From: Brumimicrobium glaciale | GTDB lineage: Bacteria > Bacteroidota > Bacteroidia > Flavobacteriales_D > Crocinitomicaceae | NCBI RefSeq assembly: GCF_004152935.1 | Contig: NZ_SETE01000006.1 | Coordinates: 124,001-188,000, forward strand | Direction of reading: 5' to 3' | Length of the DNA stretch: 64,000 bases | Shown here: positions 57,275 through 64,000 of the stretch, in pieces | Position numbering within the stretch: position 1 is the first letter of the stretch | How the letters are laid out: every line of letters starts with the position of its first letter | Made by a program: the position numbers and the translations under genes | Notes under the pieces: generated by a model | The model's input: the letters and a program-made list of their open reading frames with translations, nothing else | Told to the model about the DNA's origin: nothing | The model's database searches: none

Positions 57275-58738
57275 GTGAAAAGTGTACGCGACATATTATA
57301 TGGGAGTTCCATAAAAGAAGTAGTGGGAACAACTGCAATTGAGATTGAACAACTTGTTTTTGACTCTAGAGAAGTCAGTGATAATGATCTGTTCGTGGCT
57401 ATAAAAGGCGCTGCGGTGGATGGTCATAATTTTATCAATAAAGCAATTGAAAAAGGTGCTTCAACTATTATTTGTGAGGATAAACCAAACGAATTGAAAG
57501 AAGGAATCAATTACATTGTTGTCAATGATGCACACAAAACACTTTCAGTTTTAGCGAATAATTTCTATGATCAACCCTCAAAGAAGATTAAGCTAATCGG
57601 AATTACAGGAACAAACGGAAAGACCACTACAACGACTTTGTTGTACAATCTTTTTATGAAAATGGGAATTCCAGTTGGACTGATTTCTACTGTCGTAAAT
57701 AAGATAAACGATGTTTCAATTCCAACGGAAAGAACAACGCCAGATGCAGTGAGTTTGAATAAACTACTTTCTGAAATGGTTGAAGCTGGATGTGAATACT
57801 GTTTTATGGAAGTAAGTTCACATGCAATTCACCAACACAGAACAAGCAATTTGCACTTTGCAGGTGGAGCGTTTACGAATATTACGCATGAACATTTAGA
57901 TTACCACAATACATTCAAAGAATACATCAACGTTAAGAAAAAATTCTTTGATGAATTGCCTTCTTCAGCTTTTGCTATTACAAATGCAGATGATAAAAAT
58001 GGAGACGTAATGCTTCAAAATACGAAAGCACATAAAGTGACTTACGGTTTAAAAAGTGTTGCGGAATACAAAGCGAAAGTTTTGGAAAATAACTTTGCTG
58101 GATTGGTACTTTCCATTAACGGAACAGAATTATACACGCAGTTAATTGGAGATTTTAACGCATACAATCTTCTTTTGGTTTATGCGATTGCAGATCAATT
58201 GGTCGATAATCAATTGGAAGTAATGCGTGTGATGTCAGAATTAAAATCTGTTGAGGGTCGCTTCGAATATTTTAAAAGTGAAACAGGTGTAATCGGAATT
58301 GTAGATTATGCACATACACCAGATGCGTTAGAAAATGTTTTAAAAACGATTAAAAACATCCGTACAGGAAACGAAACAGTTTTTTCATTGGTAGGATGTG
58401 GTGGAGATCGCGATAAAACAAAGCGTCCAACAATGGCGGCAATTGGTTGCGAATTTAGCGATAAACTGATTTTAACTTCTGATAATCCAAGAACGGAAAA
58501 TCCTGAAACTATCATTGAAGAAATGATGGTGGGAGTGGGTGGAGAACATTTCAAGAAAACCATCAGCATTACCAATAGAAAAGAGGCCATAAAAACAGCT
58601 TGTAGCATGGCTGAACCAGGTGATATTATTTTAATCGCTGGAAAAGGTCATGAAACATACCAAGAAATTAACGGAGTAAAACATGACTTCGATGATTTAG
58701 AAATATTGAAAGAATTACTAATCAAATTTGAGAAATAA
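57275..58738 (+). CDS. murE: UDP-MurNAc-tripeptide ligase MurE
   Basis: 487 aa from GTG at 57275. ATP loop [15 protein letters not shown] (about residue 109), then the carbamylated-lysine region ([13 protein letters not shown]). DNPR (D403-R406) is the motif of enzymes that add meso-diaminopimelate, so the peptidoglycan is of the mDAP type. Cytosolic. Overlaps mraY (TAATG). Confidence 0.96.
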   Translation: MKSVRDILYGSSIKEVVGTTAIEIEQLVFDSREVSDNDLFVAIKGAAVDGHNFINKAIEKGASTIICEDKPNELKEGINYIVVNDAHKTLSVLANNFYDQPSKKIKLIGITGTNGKTTTTTLLYNLFMKMGIPVGLISTVVNKINDVSIPTERTTPDAVSLNKLLSEMVEAGCEYCFMEVSSHAIHQHRTSNLHFAGGAFTNITHEHLDYHNTFKEYINVKKKFFDELPSSAFAITNADDKNGDVMLQNTKAHKVTYGLKSVAEYKAKVLENNFAGLVLSINGTELYTQLIGDFNAYNLLLVYAIADQLVDNQLEVMRVMSELKSVEGRFEYFKSETGVIGIVDYAHTPDALENVLKTIKNIRTGNETVFSLVGCGGDRDKTKRPTMAAIGCEFSDKLILTSDNPRTENPETIIEEMMVGVGGEHFKKTISITNRKEAIKTACSMAEPGDIILIAGKGHETYQEINGVKHDFDDLEILKELLIKFEK

Positions 58739-59982
58739 TGTTGTACTATTTATTTAATTACTTAGATACATTCGATTTTCCAGGAGCGGGATTGTTTCAT
58801 TACATTTCGTTTAGATCGGGAATGGCACTAATCATGTCGTTAATTATCTCTATCCTTTTTGGAAATAAACTGATTAACCTTTTGCGTAAAATGCAAATGG
58901 GCGAAAATGTTAGAGATCTGGGATTAAAAGGACAAAAAGAAAAAGAAGGAACACCAACAATGGGTGGACTAATTATAATTGGTGCAATCTTAATTCCTAC
59001 GCTGCTTTTTGCAAAACTGCACAATGTCTATGTTTTAACAATGATTATTGCTACAGTTTGGCTAGGAGTAATTGGTTTTCTTGATGATTACTTGAAAGTT
59101 CTAAAGAAAAATAAAGAGGGTTTAGCTGGTCGATTTAAAGTAGTTGGACAAATTGGTGTTGGAATCATCGTTGGTGCAATGTTGTACTTTCATCCAGATG
59201 TAAAAGTGCACAAAGAAGTTTCAGCGCAATATGAATTGAAATCAGGGGAGACTTTTGTGACAGATTCTCATAGAAACGCACCTGGTGAGAATGCACAATG
59301 GATTGAAACACGTGATATGACAACGACAATTCCATTTGTGAAAAACAATGAAATCAATTACAACTGGTTCTTGGGTGAAGACTCAACTTCTTGGGGTTGG
59401 TTGATCTTTATTCCTATCGTAATCTTTATTGTGATCGCCGTTTCAAATGGTGCAAATATGACGGATGGACTCGATGGGTTAGCTACCGGAACCTCCGCAA
59501 TCATAGGAATCGCTTTGGCAGTATTGGCCTACGTCAGTGCCCACGTTCAATTCGCCGATTATCTCGATGTCATGTACATTCCTCATGCCGAGGAACTCGT
59601 GATTTTTATCTCCGCATTTGTTGGAGCTTGTATCGGATTCCTTTGGTACAACGCTTATCCAGCAAAAGTATTCATGGGAGATACTGGAAGTTTAGCAATC
59701 GGTGGAATTATCGCAGTATTTGCAATCGCTATTCGTAAAGAATTATTGATTCCTGTTTTATGTGGAGTTTTCTTAATCGAAAATTTATCTGTAATCATGC
59801 AAGTCGGCTGGTTCAAATTAACAAAGAAAAGATTTGGTGAAGGAAGAAGGATATTCTTAATGGCACCACTGCATCATCATTATCAGAAAAAAGGAATGCA
59901 CGAAGCAAAAATCGTTGCGCGTTTCTGGATTGTCGGAATTTTATTGGCTGTAATTACCATCGTTACTTTGAAACTGAGATAA
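58738..59982 (+). CDS. mraY: Phospho-MurNAc-pentapeptide translocase MraY
   Basis: 414 aa, about 55 more than E. coli MraY. Ten membrane helices; active-site [13 protein letters not shown] (about residues 114-126), [13 protein letters not shown], and [11 protein letters not shown] near the end. The extra length is a polar segment at about 150-214, in a loop, as in other Bacteroidetes. It links MurNAc-pentapeptide phosphate to undecaprenyl phosphate, giving lipid I. murD starts on the next base. Confidence 0.96.
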   Translation: MLYYLFNYLDTFDFPGAGLFHYISFRSGMALIMSLIISILFGNKLINLLRKMQMGENVRDLGLKGQKEKEGTPTMGGLIIIGAILIPTLLFAKLHNVYVLTMIIATVWLGVIGFLDDYLKVLKKNKEGLAGRFKVVGQIGVGIIVGAMLYFHPDVKVHKEVSAQYELKSGETFVTDSHRNAPGENAQWIETRDMTTTIPFVKNNEINYNWFLGEDSTSWGWLIFIPIVIFIVIAVSNGANMTDGLDGLATGTSAIIGIALAVLAYVSAHVQFADYLDVMYIPHAEELVIFISAFVGACIGFLWYNAYPAKVFMGDTGSLAIGGIIAVFAIAIRKELLIPVLCGVFLIENLSVIMQVGWFKLTKKRFGEGRRIFLMAPLHHHYQKKGMHEAKIVARFWIVGILLAVITIVTLKLR

Positions 59983-61326
59983 GTGGAAACGAATAAACAA
60001 CATATCGTGATTTTGGGTGCTGGCGAAAGTGGAGTCGGTGCTGCACTTTTGGCGAAAGCGAAAGGATATGATGTATTCGTAAGTGACGCAGGAAAAATTA
60101 AAGATAAATACAAAACTGAACTTGAGGAAAATGCAATTGCATGGGAAGAAGGCGGACATACAATGTCAAAAGTTTTATCAGCGGATGAAATTATTAAAAG
60201 TCCTGGAATTCCTAACAGCAGTGCATTAATTAAAGAAATCCATAAAGTTGGACTAAAGCCAATTTGTGATATTGAATTCGCTGCCAGATATACTTCTGCC
60301 AAGTTGATTGCAATTACAGGAAGTAACGGTAAAACAACAACTACGCATTTAATTCACCATGTTTTTGAAGGTGGGGGACTGAAAGTAGAAATGGCTGGAA
60401 ACGTTGGAATTAGTTTAGCGAGAAGCGTAATTAAAGACGAAGCGGATTATTACATAATAGAATTGAGTTCTTTTCAATTGGAAGATATGTACGATTTCAA
60501 AGCTGATATCGCAATTCTGTTGAATATCACGCCAGATCATTTAGATCGCTATAATGAAAGTATTACAGAATACGGAGAAGCGAAAATGAGAATTATCCAA
60601 AATCAATCTGCAGATGATGTTTTTATCTACAATGCAGATGATAAAGAGATTAAAAAGCAATTGAAAACGCATAAGATTAATGCGAAAACACTTCCTTTTT
60701 CACTGATAGATAATTCAGTTGAAGGAGGATTTTATAATGACGAAGATAAAACAATAACAATAAAAAATAAATTAACTATGTCGATTCATGATTTGGCCCT
60801 AAAAGGCAAGCACAATGTTCAAAATTCTCTGGTGGCTGGTATCTCTGGGAGATTGGTTGAATTACGTAAAGATAATATCCGTGAAAGTTTAGCTGATTTC
60901 ACGAATGTTGAACACCGTTTAGAATTTGTTGCCAAAGTAAACGGTATAGAATTCATCAACGATTCAAAAGCGACTAATATCAACTCTACTTGGTATGCAT
61001 TAGAAAGTATGTATAATCCAACAGTTTGGATAGTTGGTGGAGTAGATAAAGGAAATGATTATGAGGAGTTAATTCCTTTAGTGCAAGAGAAGGTAAAAGC
61101 AATCATTTGTCTTGGGAAAAATAATTCAAAAATCATTGAAGCATTCACTGGAATTGTAGATACGATTATTGAAACGCAATCACCTATTGAAGCAGTTAGA
61201 TACGGATACCAATTCGCCAAAAAAGACGAAACTGTATTGCTTTCACCAGCTTGTGCAAGTTTCGATTTGTTTGAAAATTATGAAGACCGTGGTCAGCAGT
61301 TTAAAAACGCTGTTCGTTCACTATAA
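59983..61326 (+). CDS. murD: UDP-MurNAc-L-alanine:D-glutamate ligase MurD
   Basis: 447 aa from GTG at 59983, immediately after the mraY stop. N-terminal GAGESGVGAALLAKAKG binds UDP-MurNAc-Ala; ATP loop ITGSNGKTTTTHLI (about 111-124); NITPDHLDRY; and the C-terminal NDSKATNINSTW and LSPACASFDLFENYEDRG. Complete. The next ORF begins 8 bp downstream. Confidence 0.96.
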   Translation: METNKQHIVILGAGESGVGAALLAKAKGYDVFVSDAGKIKDKYKTELEENAIAWEEGGHTMSKVLSADEIIKSPGIPNSSALIKEIHKVGLKPICDIEFAARYTSAKLIAITGSNGKTTTTHLIHHVFEGGGLKVEMAGNVGISLARSVIKDEADYYIIELSSFQLEDMYDFKADIAILLNITPDHLDRYNESITEYGEAKMRIIQNQSADDVFIYNADDKEIKKQLKTHKINAKTLPFSLIDNSVEGGFYNDEDKTITIKNKLTMSIHDLALKGKHNVQNSLVAGISGRLVELRKDNIRESLADFTNVEHRLEFVAKVNGIEFINDSKATNINSTWYALESMYNPTVWIVGGVDKGNDYEELIPLVQEKVKAIICLGKNNSKIIEAFTGIVDTIIETQSPIEAVRYGYQFAKKDETVLLSPACASFDLFENYEDRGQQFKNAVRSL

Positions 61327-61334
61327 AATTCGAA

Positions 61335-61781
61335 ATGATGCGCAATTCAGTTGAAGATTTAATAAGAGAAGCCCGCGGAAATGCAGTTGAAGATTTTAAA
61401 CTTCGCTTCATGCAAAAGTGGTATGACACAACACCTTGTTTTCATTGGAGAGAATTAAATCTTTCTAGTGAATTAAAAGATCTTGTCTTGTCAGAAAATC
61501 CTTCTATTTGGCTATTTAATTATAACGAAAATGAATTGGATTTAGACGACAAGCATTGGGCGAAAAATGAACTCCACAAGGTTTTGGTTTTCGATTGGAT
61601 AAATGACGGAATCGCTCCATTAAATGAGAATGAACAAAGTTCATGGTTAAAAAATAACATTGCAACAGCTATGCAAATGTTTGATATCGACCAGGAAGAT
61701 TTGATTTTGTGTTACAGTGAGGGGAAAGCTTCATTTTCTAAAGAATGGAGAATCCATTTTGAAAACCGGCTCAAAGTTTAG
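61335..61781 (+). CDS. Unrecognised 148-aa protein between murD and ftsW
   Basis: ATG at 61335 (a second ATG follows directly). It is acidic, rich in Trp and Asn (FHWRELNLSSELKDLVL, PSIWLFNYNENELDLDD, KVLVFDWINDG, SSWLKNN), with no signal peptide or membrane segment, so cytosolic. I do not recognise the family. Codon use and base composition look like its neighbours. Its place, 8 bp after murD in an otherwise strictly cell-wall operon, suggests co-expression with division genes but does not show a function. A repeat array follows. Confidence 0.7.
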   Translation: MMRNSVEDLIREARGNAVEDFKLRFMQKWYDTTPCFHWRELNLSSELKDLVLSENPSIWLFNYNENELDLDDKHWAKNELHKVLVFDWINDGIAPLNENEQSSWLKNNIATAMQMFDIDQEDLILCYSEGKASFSKEWRIHFENRLKV

Positions 61782-61810
61782 AGGTAGGGAAAAGTTTTGT
61801 TGTTGAATAG

Positions 61811-61990
61811 AGTTATCAAGTAGAAAAAAGTTATCAAGTTATCAAGTTGAAAAAGTTATCAAGTTGAAAAAAGTTATCAAGTTATCAAGTAGAAAAAAGT
61901 TGTCAAGTTATAGAGTTATCAAGTAGAAAAAAGTTGTCAAGTTGAAAAGTTATAGAGTTGTCAAGTTTAGAGTGAAAAAAGTTGAAAATT
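61811..61990 (+). repeat. GTTATCAA repeat array in the gap before ftsW
   Basis: Seven GTTATCAA and three GTTGTCAA words, with GTTATAGA variants, alternate with GTAGAAAAAA or GTTGAAAAA spacers over about 180 bp. Stops in every frame exclude coding. The rest of the gap (61990-62099) is A/G-rich with similar decayed words. Strong purine bias on the + strand. There is no regular repeat-spacer layout as in CRISPR. Confidence 0.8.
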
Positions 61991-62099
61991 TTTAAAGTAG
62001 AGGATAGTTATAAGGTCTAAATAAGGCGTGAATTTATAAAGTTGATAATAGAGAAGCGTAAAGTTAAAGAAGTAAAAGATTTAAAGTAAATAAGTATAA

Positions 62100-63269
62100 G
62101 TGCAAAATATATTCAAATATCTAAAAGGAGACAGGGTAATCTGGATCGTCACCATTCTATTTTTGGGATTATCCATGGTGAGTGTCTACAGCTTTGTTCC
62201 CATTCTTGTGAAAACAGAAGGAGGGACGCCATTTAGCTATTTGTTTAAGCATACCATATATATTGTTATTGGGTTTTTGACAATGTATTGGGTTCATCGA
62301 CAGGACCCTAAATACATTGAAAAACTGTCTAAATTTATTTTTATTATTGCCATTGCCCTTCTGGTCTTCACTTTCTTCTTCGGCGTACGTGTCAATGATG
62401 CATCGCGTTGGGTAAGGGTTCCAATCATTGGACTTACCTTTCAAAGTTCTGATTTTGCCAAGCTTGCATTAGTAATCTTGCTCTCTCGTCGTTTGGTCAG
62501 TAATCGTGATTATTTTGATTCATGGAAGAAAAGTCTCTTCTCTGTAGTTGGTCCGATTTTATTAATTTGTGGATTAATTGCCAAAGACAACTTCTCAACC
62601 GCAGCCATAATTTTTATGGTGAGTTTGCTTTTGTTGTTCGTAGGAAAATTTCCAATGAGCAAAATATTTACTGTCATTGGAAGTGGAATAGTTTTAGCTG
62701 GAGCACTTGTTTTGACTCATATTGCTCTTCCAGCTGCTAACCTTTTACCGCGTTTTGATACTTGGGTAAATCGTTTCTTTAAAGCGTATGGTAGTGAAGG
62801 TGCTTCTGTAGAAAATATGCAAGCCATTAATGCGAAATTAGCCATTCATAACGGTGGATATACGGGTGTTGGTGTTGGTGATGGAGACCTAAAGCATTAC
62901 ACACCTGAAGCCTATGCCGACTTCTATTATTCTTCATTCGTTGAGGAATTTGGATTAATTAGTGCCATATTTTTAATCTTTTTGTACTTGATTTTATTTT
63001 ACCGTATCTTGAGAATCGGATTGAACGCTAAAAACTTATTTGATACGTATTTATCTATAGGAATTGGATTGTTGTTATTGTCCCAAGCCATGGTAAACAT
63101 GTTTGTTTGTACGGGAATTATGCCTGTCACCGGTCAAAATATGCCTTTCCTAGCAATGGGAGGATCAGCCATGGTAATGAGTTGCGTTTCTTTGGGTATT
63201 GTATTGAGCATTGCGCACAAGAATAATCCTAAAGGTGAATCTTTAAATTCAAACTTAAAATCGGAATAA
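62100..63269 (+). CDS. ftsW: Lipid II polymerase FtsW (SEDS family)
   Basis: 389 aa from GTG at 62100; no nearer ATG fits. Ten hydrophobic helices. SRWVRVPIIGLTFQSSDFAKLALVI (about residues 101-125, shortened here) and the C-terminal TGIMPVTGQNMPFLAMGGSAM are SEDS signatures. Polymerises glycan strands at the septum with FtsI. It is the only gene of the cluster with a long untranslated gap before it. murG begins 1 bp after the stop. Confidence 0.94.
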   Translation: MQNIFKYLKGDRVIWIVTILFLGLSMVSVYSFVPILVKTEGGTPFSYLFKHTIYIVIGFLTMYWVHRQDPKYIEKLSKFIFIIAIALLVFTFFFGVRVNDASRWVRVPIIGLTFQSSDFAKLALVILLSRRLVSNRDYFDSWKKSLFSVVGPILLICGLIAKDNFSTAAIIFMVSLLLLFVGKFPMSKIFTVIGSGIVLAGALVLTHIALPAANLLPRFDTWVNRFFKAYGSEGASVENMQAINAKLAIHNGGYTGVGVGDGDLKHYTPEAYADFYYSSFVEEFGLISAIFLIFLYLILFYRILRIGLNAKNLFDTYLSIGIGLLLLSQAMVNMFVCTGIMPVTGQNMPFLAMGGSAMVMSCVSLGIVLSIAHKNNPKGESLNSNLKSE

Positions 63270-63270
63270 G

Positions 63271-64000
63271 ATGAGCATCAAAAAGGTAATCATTTCGGGC
63301 GGTGGAACAGGCGGACATATATTTCCAGCTATTGCCATCGCTAATCGCATTAAGAAAGAATATCCAGAAGCTGAAATTTTGTTTATTGGAGCTGAAGGAA
63401 GAATGGAAATGACGCGTGTTCCTGCTGCAGGCTATAAAATCGTTGGTTTATGGATCAGCGGATTTCAACGCAGAATTACAGCAAAGAATTTATCATTGCC
63501 TTTTAAAGTTTTGGCTTCTTTAATGAAGGCCAGAAAAATCATTAAGAATTTTAATCCTGATGTGGTCATTGGAGTAGGTGGCTATGCAAGTGCTCCAACT
63601 TTGAAGATTGCCAGTATGTTGAATATTCCAACAATTATTCAAGAACAGAATTCTTATCCTGGTAAAACAAATAAATTTCTATCTAAAAAAGCAACAAAAA
63701 TTTGTGTAGCTTATACTGGATTAGAAGAGTTTTTCCCTGCTCATAAAATTGAAATCACTGGAAATCCTGTAAGGGCAGAAGTGGTTCAAATTGAAGGATT
63801 AAAAGACAAAGGAATTGCACATTTTAAATTAGATCCAAACAAGCAAACTGTTTTAGTTGTTGGAGGAAGTTTAGGAGCGAAAACACTTAACGAAAGTTTT
63901 GTGGATAAAATAAAATTGCTTCAAGAAAACAATGTGCAGTTGATTTGGCAATCCGGAAGTTATCAATACGATGAAATGCTTGCCAGAACCAAAGATCTCG
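63271..64000 (+). CDS. murG: UDP-GlcNAc:lipid I transferase MurG, cut by the window end
   Basis: ATG at 63271, 243 codons visible, frame open to the end. N-terminal ISGGGTGGHIFPAIAIANR (residues 8-26) is the MurG glycine loop; GVGGYASAPTLKIASMLNIP (about 105-124) and QEQNSYPGKTNKFL, then ITGNPVRAEV and VVGGSLGAKTLNESF opening the donor domain. It adds GlcNAc to lipid I on the inner face of the membrane. The gene follows ftsW, as in other dcw clusters. Confidence 0.96.
   Translation, partial: MSIKKVIISGGGTGGHIFPAIAIANRIKKEYPEAEILFIGAEGRMEMTRVPAAGYKIVGLWISGFQRRITAKNLSLPFKVLASLMKARKIIKNFNPDVVIGVGGYASAPTLKIASMLNIPTIIQEQNSYPGKTNKFLSKKATKICVAYTGLEEFFPAHKIEITGNPVRAEVVQIEGLKDKGIAHFKLDPNKQTVLVVGGSLGAKTLNESFVDKIKLLQENNVQLIWQSGSYQYDEMLARTKDL

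Noticed and set aside
61811-61990. Possible CRISPR array before ftsW
   Set aside because: Repeat words are only 8-10 bases, adjoin directly or with A-runs, and there are no unique spacers or cas genes.

Overview
The window is AT-rich and comes from a member of the Bacteroidetes, most likely a gliding-type Flavobacteriales. I lean towards the Crocinitomicaceae/Fluviicola side, but only weakly. The signs are several proteins with type IX secretion (T9SS) sorting domains, a PorP/SprF-family protein, a SprB-repeat giant adhesin, promoters of the Bacteroidetes form TTG-N19-TAnnTTTG, weak ribosome binding sites, and DUF2851, DUF3467 and MraZ genes in typical settings. Almost everything is on the + strand; only one tandem pair of secreted proteins (47415-52871) is on the - strand.

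Region 1 (1-9257) is housekeeping: the end of a PAS/SpoIIE-type phosphatase, a DUF2851 protein, a PspC-like membrane protein, an RmlD-like reductase, a sodium:alanine symporter with an unusual exported N-terminal domain, a helix-hairpin-helix membrane protein, an acyl-CoA dehydrogenase, rpsU and xerC.

Region 2 (9577-24494) is the translation/transcription core. One clear promoter reads four tRNAs (Thr, Tyr, Gly, Thr) into tuf, then tRNA-Trp, secE, nusG, rplK, rplA, rplJ, rplL, rpoB and rpoC, with a hairpin between rplL and rpoB and a strong terminator after rpoC. DUF3467 and lpd follow.

Region 3 (24495-53376) is the accessory, cell-surface part. It holds a GT4 glycosyltransferase, a large outer-membrane barrel candidate, a two-gene insert (T9SS cargo plus metalloprotease), a 2135-aa SprB-repeat adhesin, a second type-B-like cargo, a PorP/SprF protein with a SPOR-like tail, an FG-GAP protein, MITE-like repeats, and a tandem pair of choice-of-anchor-type T9SS proteins. 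Two points stand out. The metalloprotease has its signal peptide cut off by an in-frame TAA, consistent with a single C-to-T change at the expected cleavage site. The last ~80 codons of the barrel gene recur 4.9 kb downstream, with a 102-bp identical core inside diverged flanks, which brackets the two cargo genes like a recombination scar.

Region 4 (53377-64000) is the division and cell-wall (dcw) cluster: mraZ, rsmH, ftsL, ftsI with a PASTA domain, murE, mraY, murD, an unrecognised 148-aa gene, a 180-bp array of GTTATCAA-type repeats, ftsW and the start of murG. Genes overlap or nearly touch, except at the repeat array, which breaks an otherwise compact operon just before ftsW.

I see no CRISPR array, prophage, defence island or transposase gene.
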